From assembly GCF_000961885.1 (NCBI RefSeq), contig NZ_JZKH01000003.1, positions 1 to 64,000 of the forward strand: a stretch of 64,000 bases of DNA. Direction: 5' to 3'. The notes below the pieces were generated by a model. That model saw only the letters and a program-made list of their open reading frames with translations, was not told the DNA's origin and ran no database searches. Position 1 is the first letter of the stretch; every line of letters starts with the position of its first letter. Positions 26,461 to 34,751 of this stretch are shown here, piece by piece. The DNA is from Streptomyces rubellomurinus. Its GTDB lineage: Bacteria; Actinomycetota; Actinomycetes; Streptomycetales; Streptomycetaceae. Position numbers and translations under genes: made by a program.

Positions 26461-27633
26461 CTACAGGGTCTGGCCCGCTTCGAGTTTCGGCAGGACCTGC
26501 TTGATGTCGTTGATCGGGATGGCGAAGCCGAGGCCGACGCTGCCGGCCGAGCTGTTTCCGGACGAGCCGGAGCCGTTCGGCGCGTACATCGCCGAGTTGA
26601 CGGCGATGACCTGGCCGCTCGCGTTGATCAGCGGGCCGCCGGAGTTGCCGGGGTTGAGGGCGGCGTCGGTCTGGAAGGCCTTGTAGGTGGTGGTGTTGCC
26701 GCCGCCGGACTGCCGGCCGTTCTGACCGGGCAGGTGGGGGAGGCCGAAGCCGCCGTTGGCGCTGGTGCTGCCCTCGTCGAGCTGGACGGTGACGGTGCGG
26801 TTCTCGGCGCTGATGATGCCGGAGGTGACGGTGCCGGTCAGGCCGTCCGGGTTGCCGATGGCGACGACCGGGTCGCCGACCGCGACGGCGGAGGAGTCGC
26901 CGAGGACGGCGGGGGTGAGGTCGCGGGCGCCGTTCGCGGTGATGACGGCGGCGTCCAGGGCCTTGTCGGTGCCGGTGACGGTGGCCTGGGCGGTGGAGCC
27001 GTCGTGGAAGGTGACGGTGATCCGGCCGCCGCCGGCCGCGGTGTCGATCACGTGGTAGTTGGTCAGGATCCGGCCGTCCTTGTCGAGCACGACGCCGGTG
27101 CCGGTGGCGGTGCCGCCCGCGCTCTTCACGGTGATCTCGACGACGCTGGGCGAGACGGCGGCGGCGATGGCCGGCACGTCGGCGCCGCCGTCCGAGCGGG
27201 CGGAGACCGGGCTGGCGATGGTGCCGGTGCGGGTGTCGGCGCCCTGCCGGTCGGCGGTGACCAGCCCGCCGGCGACCCCGCCGAGGGCGGCGGCGACGGC
27301 GGCGACGGCGGTCACCAGGGCCAGCCGGCCGCGCAGCAGGCCGCGCCGGGCCCGGCCGCCGCGGCCGCCCTCGCCCTCGGGCCCGCCGCCGGGGCCGAGG
27401 ATGGTGGGCGGCTCGGGCGGTACGGGCGGCGGCGGGGGCGGTCCGTCGAAGCCGCCGGCTGAGTGGTCCTCGCGGTGGGCGTGGGGGGCGTGGCCGCCGG
27501 TGACGACGGTGCCTTCGAGCACGCGGGGCTGCCGGTACGGGTCGTACGGGCCGTTCTGCTGCTCGCCGTGGGGGCCGTAGGCGTCCTGCGGGGGGCCGTA
27601 CGGGTCGCTGGGGTGCCGGTGCTGTTCGCTCAT
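26461..27633 (-). CDS. membrane-anchored trypsin-like serine protease (HtrA/S1C family)
   Basis: 390 aa. A Pro/Gly/His-rich cytoplasmic N-terminus (~115 residues) is followed by one transmembrane helix (LALVTAVAAVAAALGGVAGG) and an extracellular S1 domain. The catalytic triad is visible as NYHVID (His), KALDAAVI (Asp) and NPGNSGGPL (Ser). The chain stops right after the protease fold (ending EAGQTL), so the C-terminal PDZ domain of classical HtrA/PepD is absent. ATG at 27633 with GGAG upstream. Sits 78 bases upstream of the response-regulator gene on the same strand. Confidence 0.93.
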   Translation of the reverse strand: MSEQHRHPSDPYGPPQDAYGPHGEQQNGPYDPYRQPRVLEGTVVTGGHAPHAHREDHSAGGFDGPPPPPPVPPEPPTILGPGGGPEGEGGRGGRARRGLLRGRLALVTAVAAVAAALGGVAGGLVTADRQGADTRTGTIASPVSARSDGGADVPAIAAAVSPSVVEITVKSAGGTATGTGVVLDKDGRILTNYHVIDTAAGGGRITVTFHDGSTAQATVTGTDKALDAAVITANGARDLTPAVLGDSSAVAVGDPVVAIGNPDGLTGTVTSGIISAENRTVTVQLDEGSTSANGGFGLPHLPGQNGRQSGGGNTTTYKAFQTDAALNPGNSGGPLINASGQVIAVNSAMYAPNGSGSSGNSSAGSVGLGFAIPINDIKQVLPKLEAGQTL

Positions 27634-27748
27634 GCCGACCAAGCTCCGCCCGGTGGATGAGGAGCGGATGAGAAGCGGCTCAGAACGGTCCGAGAAGCCC
27701 GTCGGCTTCTCATAAAGCCTGGTCAGGCCGCCCGTGGAGCGGAACCGG

Positions 27749-28807
27749 CTATTCCGCCGCGGCCCGGCCGGGGGCGGTCCCGTCGCAGCCGCAGGAGCGG
27801 CGGATGACCAGGCGGGCCGGGAACTTGCGGACCCGTTCGGTGTCCGAGCCGGGGACCATCAGCGAGTCGTCCAGCACCAGCTCGACGGCGGCGCGGGCCA
27901 TCGCGTCGCGGTCGGAGGCGACGGTGGTCAGCGGCGGGTCGGCGAGGGCGGCCTCCGGCACGTCGTCGAAGCCGGCCACGGCGAGGTCCTCGGGGACCCG
28001 CAGGCCGACCTCGCGGGCGGCCCTCAGCACGCCGATGGCCTGGTCGTCGGTGGAGCAGAAGATCGCCCGCGGCCGGTCCGGGGAGCGCAGCACGCCGAGC
28101 GCGACCTCGTACGCGCCGTAGCGGTGGAACGGCGCGTCGATCAGGTGCGGTTCGGTGGGGACGCCGTGCGCGTCCATGGCCCGCTGCCAGCCCTCGACGT
28201 GGTCGATGACCGGGTCGCCGGGGGCGGGGGAGTCGACCGGGCCGCCGAAGCAGGCCACGTACGGGTGTCCGTGCTCCTCCAGCAGGTGGCGGACGACGGC
28301 CTCGGCGCCGCCCACGTCGTCGGTGACCACCGCGACGTCGTCGATCGCCTCGGGGCGGCGGTGCAGCAGCACGACCTTGGCGCCCTCCATCGCGGCGAAC
28401 TCCTCGGCGGCGCGCTGCGAGGGGCCCTGGCTGACCAGGATCAGGCCGGAGACGCGCATGCCGAGGAAGGCGCGGACGTAGTGGACCTCGCGGTCGTCGA
28501 CGTAGTCGGAGTTGCCGATCAGCACGAGCTTGCCGCGCTCGGAGGCGGCGCGTTCCACGGCGTGCGCCATCTCGGCGAAGAAGGGCTGGCGGGCGTCCGG
28601 GACGACCATGCCGATCAGGTTGGTGCGGCGGGAGGCCATCGCCTGGGCGACGCTGTTCGGCCGGTAGCCGAGCTGCTCGATCGCCGTGAGGACCTTCTCC
28701 CGGGTCGCGGGCGCGACCGGGCGCGGCCCGTTGTTGATCACGTAGCTGACGACCGCGGTCGAGGTCCCAGCCAGTCGGGCTACATCGTCGCGCGTCACCT
28801 TGGCCAC
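27749..28807 (-). CDS. LacI-family transcriptional regulator
   Basis: 352 aa. N-terminal HTH ([20 protein letters not shown]), hinge helix region near residue 50-60 ([13 protein letters not shown]) and a periplasmic-binding-like effector domain ([17 protein letters not shown] onward). The C-terminus has CGCDGT-type cysteines. The ligand is unknown. GTG start, with a weak ribosome site; a second GTG four codons in is possible. No sugar-uptake genes are nearby, so it probably acts on distant targets. Confidence 0.93.
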   Translation of the reverse strand: MAKVTRDDVARLAGTSTAVVSYVINNGPRPVAPATREKVLTAIEQLGYRPNSVAQAMASRRTNLIGMVVPDARQPFFAEMAHAVERAASERGKLVLIGNSDYVDDREVHYVRAFLGMRVSGLILVSQGPSQRAAEEFAAMEGAKVVLLHRRPEAIDDVAVVTDDVGGAEAVVRHLLEEHGHPYVACFGGPVDSPAPGDPVIDHVEGWQRAMDAHGVPTEPHLIDAPFHRYGAYEVALGVLRSPDRPRAIFCSTDDQAIGVLRAAREVGLRVPEDLAVAGFDDVPEAALADPPLTTVASDRDAMARAAVELVLDDSLMVPGSDTERVRKFPARLVIRRSCGCDGTAPGRAAAE

Positions 28808-28889
28808 GGAGGGAGTCTACGCGTGTGGCCTCCGGGGCGGCAGTGTGATCTGGGACCGCCGCAGGGCGCACCGGGAGCAATGCGGACGA

Positions 28890-28915
28890 GTCGGGCGGGG
28901 TGCGGCCCGCCCGAC
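28890..28915 (-). terminator. glnR terminator
   Basis: GTCGGGCGGG (28890-28899) pairs with CCCGCCCGAC (28906-28915) around a six-base loop, directly after the glnR stop on the minus strand. Confidence 0.75.
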
Positions 28916-28920
28916 TTCCG

Positions 28921-29652
28921 TCAGGCCTCCAGTGCGGCGGTGGAGCGCTGGACGGGCTCCGGGCGCTCGCCCTTCTCGGGCTTCTCCGGGACGACGAAGC
29001 GGTAGCCGACGTTGCGCACGGTGCCGATCAGCTGCTCGTGCTCGACGCCGAGCTTGGCGCGCAGCCGTCGCACGTGCACGTCCACCGTCCGGGTGCCGCC
29101 GAAGTAGTCGTAGCCCCAGACCTCCTGCAGCAGCTGCGCCCGGGTGAAGACCCGGCCGGGGTGCTGGGCGAGGTACTTGAGCAGCTCGAACTCCTTGAAG
29201 GTGAGGTCGAGCGCCCGGCCCTTGAGCTTGGCGGAGTAGGTGGCCTCGTCGACCGAGAGGTCGCCGTTGCGGATCTCCATCGGGCTGTCGTCGACGGCGA
29301 CCTGCAGCCGGCCGAGCGCGAGCCGCAGCCGGGCCTCGACCTCGGCCGGGCCGGCGGTGTCCAGCAGGACGTCGTCGATGCCCCACTCGGCGGTCACGGC
29401 GGCCAGCCCGCCCTCGGTGACCACGAGGATCAGCGGACAGGCGATGCCGGTGGAGCGCAGCAGCTGGCAGAGGCTGCGGATCTGCGGCAGGTCGCGCCGG
29501 CCGTCGACCAGGATGACGTCCGCGCTGGGGGTGTCCACCAGGGCCGAGCCCTCGGCGGGGGCCACCCGGACGTTGTGCAGGAGCAGGCCGAGGGCGGGCA
29601 GCACCTCGGCGGAGGGCTGCAGTGCGTTGGTGAGGAGGAGGAGAGAACTCAT
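28921..29652 (-). CDS. glnR: nitrogen global regulator GlnR
   Basis: OmpR-type master regulator of nitrogen assimilation in actinomycetes (glnA, amtB, nirB targets). 243 aa. N-terminal atypical receiver ([36 protein letters not shown]), which lacks the full acidic pocket, as known for GlnR, an orphan regulator without a cognate kinase. The C-terminal winged helix has [20 protein letters not shown] and [13 protein letters not shown]. The ATG at 29652 is preceded by AAAGGGGACC. Transcribed toward the LacI gene and closed by a terminator. Confidence 0.95.
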   Translation of the reverse strand: MSSLLLLTNALQPSAEVLPALGLLLHNVRVAPAEGSALVDTPSADVILVDGRRDLPQIRSLCQLLRSTGIACPLILVVTEGGLAAVTAEWGIDDVLLDTAGPAEVEARLRLALGRLQVAVDDSPMEIRNGDLSVDEATYSAKLKGRALDLTFKEFELLKYLAQHPGRVFTRAQLLQEVWGYDYFGGTRTVDVHVRRLRAKLGVEHEQLIGTVRNVGYRFVVPEKPEKGERPEPVQRSTAALEA

Positions 29653-30340
29653 ACCCGGTGGTCCCCTTTCCGGGTCGTCGCGGTCGCTGTTCGGCTGCCG
29701 CCACAGCCGGATGGCGCACGTGCTGAGGTGGGGGAGTGGACGACGGGCGCCCGGGACGTGCCGGGGGCGTGCGGGCGGTGCCGGGCGCGGCGGCGCGCGC
29801 GCCCGGGGGTCGGCGACCCCTGGCGCACCGTCTCGGCCCTGCTCATCCCGCGAACCCTCCGGTCTGGTCCGGTACCGGGCGGCGGCCCGGGCCCCGGTGG
29901 CGACACCCCTGGCGGCCGGGCACGTCGTCGTGCCGCGATCGGCGGGGGCGGTCCCTGCGACGCGCCGGGGGTGGGCCGACGAATCGCACGGACGTCCGTA
30001 CTGGCGTCCTGTAAGCACGAAAGGACCCGGGGGCGACTCTGCCCGGGTCCCTCTCTTGGTGGACGAGGATAGCCGACCCCCGGCCGGGCCGGGAGGTGCC
30101 GAAACCGGCACTTCGCTCAATTCGGCCGCGGCCCGGGTGAGCCTGGACACAGCTTCGGACGATCGCCGCGGCCCCTCCGGCCAGGGCGATTGCCGCTCGC
30201 GGCGGCCGACCGGCCATCATGGGGACGCACACCGGCGGCGCAGCTCGGGTCCATCGTTCGGGTGGTTTCGGCGGCCGTCGCGGTGGCGAGCCGGACCGGG
30301 GCACCCGGGCCGGGCGAGGACGACGAGAAGGGGTGGCCCG
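29653..30340. promoter_or_regulatory. long glnR upstream region with palindrome and hairpin
   Basis: About 690 bases with no convincing gene on either strand; open frames here are GC-rich shadows without family signatures. It holds a perfect 12-base palindrome ACGGACGTCCGT (29988-29999) and a nine-base-arm hairpin GGACCCGGG/CCCGGGTCC (30023-30031/30042-30050). In the minus direction the hairpin is followed by TTTCGTG. Either a terminator or a leader structure of a long glnR 5' UTR is possible. Confidence 0.45.
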
Positions 30341-30634
30341 ATGGGCGCGACCACCGAGCCCGCGAGCGGCGCCCGGGTGCGCGGGACGATCCGCTACTGG
30401 GCGGCGGCGAAGTCCGAGGCCGGGCTCGCCGAGGAGCCGTACGAGGCGGCGACCCTGGCGGAGGCGCTGGCGGCGGCCAAGGAGCGGCACGCCGACCGGC
30501 CGAAGTTCGTCCAGTTGCTCGGGCACTGCTCGTACCTGGTCGACGGTGTGCAGGTGGGCGGCCGGGAGCACGGCACCGTCGCCCTGACCGAGGGCGGGAC
30601 GGTCGAGGTCCTTCCGCCGTTCGCGGGAGGCTGA
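30341..30634 (+). CDS. MoaD/ThiS family sulfur carrier protein
   Basis: 97 aa ubiquitin-like protein ending in the diagnostic Gly-Gly (PPFAGG). The family forms a C-terminal thiocarboxylate to donate sulfur in molybdopterin, thiamine or cysteine synthesis. RGTIRYWAAAKSEAGL is the first beta strand region and LVDGVQV a central strand. ATG at 30341 behind GAGAAGGGG. It is close to a sulfurtransferase, a DUF1416 protein and a DsrE protein, a sulfur-transfer neighbourhood like that around mycobacterial cysA2-sseC. Confidence 0.88.
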   Translation: MGATTEPASGARVRGTIRYWAAAKSEAGLAEEPYEAATLAEALAAAKERHADRPKFVQLLGHCSYLVDGVQVGGREHGTVALTEGGTVEVLPPFAGG

Positions 30635-30639
30635 GCGGC

Positions 30640-32040
30640 GTGACGGACATGAACAACCCGAACGACGGCGGCTACGGGCAGTGGCCGCAGCAGGTCCCCC
30701 CGCGGCAGCCGCACCCGCCGCAGGGGCTGCCGCCGTACCCGCCGCAGGGGCAGCAGCCGCCGTACGGCTACCCGGTGGACGACGCGGCCGCGACGGCGCT
30801 GCTCCCGCCCGTGCCGGCGCTGGACGACGCGGCGGCGACCACGCTGCTGCCGCCGGTCCCGGCCGTGGACGAGGCCGCGACGGCGCTGCTGCCGCCCGTT
30901 CCGCCGCTGGACGACGCGGCGACCACGCTGCTGCCGCCGGTGACGGTCTCCGGCGCGCTGCCGGTCGCCCCGCCGCCGTTCCAGCCGCAGGCGCCGTTCC
31001 AGCAGTCGGCGCCGTACCCGCCGCAGGTACAGGCCCCCTTCCCGCCGCAGGCGCCGGTCCAGCCCCAGCCCCAGCCGCCGTTCCAGCCGCAGCCGCGGCC
31101 CGGGCGGCACGCCGCGCCCGCCCGGGCCGCGGCGCCGCAGCCCGTCGCCCAGCAGCCGGTGGCGCCGGCGGGGATGCCGCCGCAGCCGGCGGTGCCGGAC
31201 TTCGACCCGCCGACCATGGCGCTCAAGCGCCCGGACGTGCCCGCCGGCCCGCCGTACCCGGGCGTCCCGTCGCAGCAGCCGCAGGCCCGGGCCCAGGCCC
31301 AGCCCCAGCCGCTGCCGCAGGGCCCGGCCGGGCGGACCGGTTCGCCGATCATCGACCCCGGCCTGCAGCCCGCGCTGATCACCGCCGCCGTCGCCGCGCT
31401 GCTGGACGGCGGGGCCGCGCTCGGGCAGGTGGCGCTCGCCCTGGTGGTGGCGGCGCTGCAGCTGCTGACGGCGGCCGGCTGGTTCCGGCTGAACGGCATG
31501 TGGCCGGCCCGGCAGGGCATCCTGCTGGCCGCGCTGGCCGGGCTGACCGCGGACGCGGCCGTGCTGCTGGCGGACTCGGAGGGCTCGGCGGCCGCCGTGG
31601 TCGGCACGCTGGGCGGGTTCTTCCTGCTGGTCCTGGTGCTGCAGACGTTCCGCCCCTCGGACCCGAAGGAGCGCTTCTACGCCCTGACGGTGCTGGGCTC
31701 GGCCACCGTGGTGACGGCGCTGTGCACCATGCTGCTGCTGGCCGACTGGGTGCCGGCCGGCGTGGGCGCGGTGGCCCTGGCCACCGTGCTGGCCGCGGCG
31801 CCGCTGCCCGGCCCGAAGCAGCTGGGCCCGGTGCTGGGCCTGGCGGCCGCGGTGCTGCTGGGCCTGCTGGTGGGCGCGCCGCTCGCGCTGGGTGCGCTCG
31901 CCGGGCTGGGCGCGCTGATCGGGCGCCGGGTCGCGGCGTACGACTTCCCGTCCCGCTTCGTGCACATGACGGCGGGCGTGGCGCTGCCGCTGGCGGTGGC
32001 CGCGCCGCTGATCTGGATCGCCACCGACCTGCTGGTCTGA
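30640..32040 (+). CDS. proline-rich protein with polytopic membrane domain
   Basis: 466 aa. The first ~235 residues are Pro/Gln/Ala-rich and cytoplasmic by charge, with four imperfect tandem units of about 14-19 residues (each a DDAA/DEAA stretch followed by TALLPP or TTLLPP) at residues ~47-105. The rest holds about six hydrophobic helices (residues ~245-466). GGGAGG nine bases before the GTG at 30640 favours that start over the ATG at 30649. Only six bases after the MoaD gene, so co-transcribed. No known function recognised. Confidence 0.78.
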   Translation: MTDMNNPNDGGYGQWPQQVPPRQPHPPQGLPPYPPQGQQPPYGYPVDDAAATALLPPVPALDDAAATTLLPPVPAVDEAATALLPPVPPLDDAATTLLPPVTVSGALPVAPPPFQPQAPFQQSAPYPPQVQAPFPPQAPVQPQPQPPFQPQPRPGRHAAPARAAAPQPVAQQPVAPAGMPPQPAVPDFDPPTMALKRPDVPAGPPYPGVPSQQPQARAQAQPQPLPQGPAGRTGSPIIDPGLQPALITAAVAALLDGGAALGQVALALVVAALQLLTAAGWFRLNGMWPARQGILLAALAGLTADAAVLLADSEGSAAAVVGTLGGFFLLVLVLQTFRPSDPKERFYALTVLGSATVVTALCTMLLLADWVPAGVGAVALATVLAAAPLPGPKQLGPVLGLAAAVLLGLLVGAPLALGALAGLGALIGRRVAAYDFPSRFVHMTAGVALPLAVAAPLIWIATDLLV

Positions 32041-32074
32041 CCCGCGCCGCGGTTTCGAGACCGTTGCGCACCAG

Positions 32075-32107
32075 GAACCGCCCCGGAACCATGCTCCGGG
32101 GCGGTTC
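32075..32107 (+). terminator. terminator of the moaD-membrane protein pair
   Basis: 13-base arms GAACCGCCCCGGA (32075-32087) and complement (32095-32107) with a seven-base loop. Confidence 0.8.
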
Positions 32108-32205
32108 GTCGTACGGTCGTGCGGGCGTGGCCGTGCCGAGCGGCCGCCACGAGACGGTGAACGACGACGGACGACGGCCGCGACCGGCGACGACGGGGGA
32201 GTGCG

Positions 32206-32925
32206 ATGCGCGGATGGCTGAAGGCGACGATCGGCCTGGCGGTGCTCTGCGGCCTGCTGGCGGGCGCCGACCGGATAGCGGTCGGGGTGGCCGAGGACGA
32301 GGCGGCCGACAAGCTGGTGCAGAGCGGTCGGATGAGCCAGCGGCCGGACGTGTCGATCGACGGCTTCCCGTTCCTCACCCAGGCGCTGTCGAGGAAGCTG
32401 GACGACGTCCGGATCTCCTCGGACGGCCTGGCGGTCGGTGACGGCCGCCAGCAGGTGGCGCTGCACTCGTTCAAGGCCGAGCTGTCCGGCGTCGCGGTGA
32501 GCGGCGGGCTGAACAGCGCCACCGTGGACAGCGCCAACGGCAGCGGGGTGATCACCTACGCGGACCTCGCGCAACTGCTGCCGCCGGCGAGCCAGTTGGT
32601 GCACGGCAAGCTCCCGGTGGGCGGCTCCTCGCGGTTCAGCCTGTCCTACGCCGGGCCGGGCAAGGTGAAGGCCTCGCTGGGGCCGATCCCGGTCGGGGAG
32701 GGCTCCGTGCACAACCAGGGGAACACCATCACCGTGGACGGCTTCCAGCTGGACGGCCTGGCCGGGATGCTGGCCGGGGCGACCGGTCAGCGCCTGGAGC
32801 CGATGAGCTTCACCCTGGACTCGCTGCCGGCCGGACTGAGCCTGGCCGACAAGGACGGCGCGACGCCGCAGGAGGACGGGCTGAAGCTGGCCTTCGACGG
32901 CAAGGGCGTCAAGCTCCTCGGCTGA
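32206..32925 (+). CDS. DUF2993 (LmeA-like) envelope protein
   Basis: 239 aa, with an uncleaved signal or signal peptide (residues ~5-22, KATIGLAVLCGLLAGAD). The DUF2993 core has DVSIDGFPFLTQAL at residues ~46-59, the hallmark of the family. Mycobacterial LmeA binds phosphatidylinositols in the periplasm, so a lipid-binding envelope role is likely. ATG at 32206 behind GGGGGAG. Monocistronic between a terminator and the sulfurtransferase leader region. Confidence 0.88.
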   Translation: MRGWLKATIGLAVLCGLLAGADRIAVGVAEDEAADKLVQSGRMSQRPDVSIDGFPFLTQALSRKLDDVRISSDGLAVGDGRQQVALHSFKAELSGVAVSGGLNSATVDSANGSGVITYADLAQLLPPASQLVHGKLPVGGSSRFSLSYAGPGKVKASLGPIPVGEGSVHNQGNTITVDGFQLDGLAGMLAGATGQRLEPMSFTLDSLPAGLSLADKDGATPQEDGLKLAFDGKGVKLLG

Positions 32926-33138
32926 CCGGCCCGGCCGCGCCCGCAGGCCTCCCGCCGCCCCTGCCCGACGTTCCGCTCCGCGAGACGCGCTGTCCGGCGC
33001 GGACCGCGGAGCGGTGCCGTTTCCGCCCGTTGTGCCCCGCGGCCGGGGCCCCGTCGCGGCGTGGGGCGGGCCGGGTCCGGCCGCACCGGGGGCGAATCCC
33101 GGCATTCGGGCGGTCGGGTCTCAGAATTCGGTACGCTG
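32926..33138 (+). other. gap without recognisable genes before the sulfur leader
   Basis: No coding signal or strong hairpin was found in these 213 bases; it precedes the promoter of the leader-peptide transcript. Confidence 0.5.
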
Positions 33139-33168
33139 ATGACAGCGGCCCTCGGGTGTCCCTAGCAT
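33139..33168 (+). promoter_or_regulatory. predicted promoter of the sulfurtransferase leader transcript
   Basis: -35 ATGACA (33139-33144, 5/6 to TTGACA), 18-base spacer, -10 TAGCAT (33163-33168). The expected start site (about 33174-33176) coincides with the ATG of the leader peptide, so that ORF would be leaderless. Confidence 0.65.
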
Positions 33169-33175
33169 CGTCAGC

Positions 33176-33256
33176 ATGAAGCGACAGACGGATCTCACGA
33201 AGCGGCGGGCGGTCGACCTGTGCCGCGTGGCCGCCTGTCTGTGTCGAATGCGCTAA
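33176..33256 (+). CDS. cysteine-rich leader peptide (attenuator uORF)
   Basis: 26-codon ORF MKRQTDLTKRR..., with cysteines at 16, 21 and 23 just before the stop (C-R-V-A-A-C-L-C-R). It lies upstream of a thiosulfate sulfurtransferase gene. Mycobacteria have leaderless poly-Cys micro-ORFs before the equivalent cysA2-type operons, acting as cysteine-responsive attenuators, and the sequence resembles streptomycete 'putative leader peptides'. No Shine-Dalgarno precedes it and the predicted promoter places the ATG at the 5' end. Ribosome stalling at Cys codons probably controls the downstream hairpins. Confidence 0.85.
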   Translation: MKRQTDLTKRRAVDLCRVAACLCRMR

Positions 33257-33266
33257 CTCGGCACCC

Positions 33267-33305
33267 CGGCAGGGCAGTTGACGCCCATTGCCGATTTTCC
33301 TGCCG
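33267..33305 (+). promoter_or_regulatory. candidate attenuator with alternative pairings
   Basis: Just after the leader stop, CGGCAGGGC (33267-33275) can pair with GCCC-AT-TGCCG (33283-33293), or its first seven bases can pair with CCTGCCG (33299-33305). The two pairings exclude each other, as expected of an attenuator. No T-run is seen, so the switch may act on translation or Rho-dependent termination. Confidence 0.5.
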
Positions 33306-33502
33306 ATCTCCCCGGTGACCTCGCCCGGCCGTACGGGCCGCTGGTCGCCGTCGTGCCCCGCAGTTCCCGCCCGGTCGTACCGGACCCCCGCTCCGTCTCG
33401 ATATTCGGACGGATTTTCGGACCCTCTGTCGTCCGGGCACCCGTGCACGGCCTCCCCTGAGCAGTACCTTCCGCCAACCGCCCTCGGATGGAGAACACCA
33501 CC

Positions 33503-34339
33503 ATGAGCCGCAGCGACGTCCTGGTCGACGCCGACTGGGTCCAGGCCCACCTGGACGACCCGAAGGTCGTCATCGTCGAGGTCGACGAGGACACCTCCGC
33601 CTACGAGAAGAACCACATCCGCAACGCCGTCCGGATCGACTGGAAGCAGGACCTCCAGGACCCGGTCCGCCGCGACTTCATCGACCAGGCCGGGTTCGAG
33701 GCGCTGCTCAGCGCCAAGGGCATCGCCAACGACGACACCGTCGTCCTCTACGGCGGCAACAACAACTGGTTCGCCTCCTACGCCTACTGGTACTTCAAGC
33801 TGTACGGCCACGGCGACGTCCGCCTGCTGGACGGCGGCCGCAAGAAGTGGGAGCTGGACTCCCGCGACCTGGTCACCGAGGTCCCGGCCCGCCCGGCCAC
33901 CGAGTACACCGCGCAGGCCGCCGACTCCTCGATCCGCGCCTTCCGCGACGACGTGATCGCCGCCATCGGCAACCTCAACCTGGTCGACGTGCGCTCGCCC
34001 GACGAGTTCTCCGGCAAGCTGCTCGCCCCGGCCCACCTCCCGCAGGAGCAGTCGCAGCGCCCCGGCCACGTGCCGAGCGCCCGCAACATCCCGTGGGCGA
34101 AGAACGCCAACGACGACGGCACCTTCAAGAGCGACGACGAGCTCAAGGCCCTGTACGAGGCCGAGGGCATCGACCTGGCGAAGGACACCATCGCCTACTG
34201 CCGCATCGGCGAGCGCTCCGCGCTGACCTGGTTCGTGCTGCACGAGCTGCTCGGCCAGGCGAACGTCAAGAACTACGACGGTTCGTGGACCGAGTACGGC
34301 AGCCTGGTCGGCGTTCCGATCGAGCTCGGCAGCAACTGA
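33503..34339 (+). CDS. thiosulfate sulfurtransferase (tandem rhodanese)
   Basis: 278 aa with two rhodanese domains. The N-terminal domain is inactive; the C-terminal one carries catalytic Cys233 in YCRIGERS, the actinobacterial CysA/SseA-type loop. It transfers sulfane sulfur from thiosulfate (or 3-mercaptopyruvate) to acceptors. The ATG at 33503 has GGAG nine bases upstream; an ATG at 33488 has none. Preceded by a Cys leader peptide about 250 bases upstream and followed by the DUF1416 gene, the same order as cysA2-sseC in mycobacteria. Confidence 0.94.
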   Translation: MSRSDVLVDADWVQAHLDDPKVVIVEVDEDTSAYEKNHIRNAVRIDWKQDLQDPVRRDFIDQAGFEALLSAKGIANDDTVVLYGGNNNWFASYAYWYFKLYGHGDVRLLDGGRKKWELDSRDLVTEVPARPATEYTAQAADSSIRAFRDDVIAAIGNLNLVDVRSPDEFSGKLLAPAHLPQEQSQRPGHVPSARNIPWAKNANDDGTFKSDDELKALYEAEGIDLAKDTIAYCRIGERSALTWFVLHELLGQANVKNYDGSWTEYGSLVGVPIELGSN

Positions 34340-34378
34340 GCCCCCGGCTCGCGCGCAAGGCAGAAGGGAAACACAGAC

Positions 34379-34669
34379 ATGTGCGGTGCGAAGGCCGGCG
34401 GCCCGGACCTGGCAGGAGTAGACGTGGCGAACGAGACGATCATCCAGGGTTCGGTGACCCGCGACGGTGAGCCGGTGAACGGCTACGTCCGTCTGCTGGA
34501 CGAGAACAACGAGTTCACGGCCGAGGTGCCCACCTCGGCGACCGGGCAGTTCCGGTTCTTCGCCCGCCCGGGCAAGTGGACCCTGCGCGCGCTGGTGCCG
34601 GGCCAGACCGTGGACCGTCAGGTGGTGGCCTCCCAGGGCGCCGCCGTCGAGGTCGCGATCGCGGTCTGA
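34379..34669 (+). CDS. DUF1416 (SseC-like) protein
   Basis: 96 aa. Begins MCGAKAGGPDL and continues as a beta-sandwich-like domain (IIQGSVTRDGEPVNGYVRLLD, FRFFARPGKWTLRAL) typical of DUF1416/SseC. Always found beside the sulfurtransferase in actinobacteria, so it probably serves sulfur transfer, perhaps through the N-terminal Cys2; the biochemical role is unknown. ATG behind GAAGGGA, 39 bases after the sulfurtransferase stop. A long terminator follows. Confidence 0.9.
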   Translation: MCGAKAGGPDLAGVDVANETIIQGSVTRDGEPVNGYVRLLDENNEFTAEVPTSATGQFRFFARPGKWTLRALVPGQTVDRQVVASQGAAVEVAIAV

Positions 34670-34681
34670 TCCGCCCCCGAA

Positions 34682-34728
34682 CGGCACGGAGGAGGGCCCC
34701 CGCCCGGCGGGGGCCCTCCTCCGTGCCG
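34682..34728 (+). terminator. terminator of the sulfurtransferase operon
   Basis: Perfect 21-base arms (34682-34702 and 34708-34728, beginning CGGCACGGAGGAGGGC) around a five-base loop; no T-run, as common in streptomycetes. Confidence 0.92.
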
Positions 34729-34751
34729 CCGATCGGCCGTACCGTGGAGAC

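Noticed and set aside
29988..30050. A tRNA or conserved small RNA gene
   Set aside because: The palindrome and hairpin do not make a cloverleaf or any RNA family I can recognise; kept only as a region to check.
29843..30571. Minus-strand frame in the glnR upstream gap
   Set aside because: Arg/Pro/Gly-rich with no motifs, no ribosome site, and it overlaps the MoaD gene.
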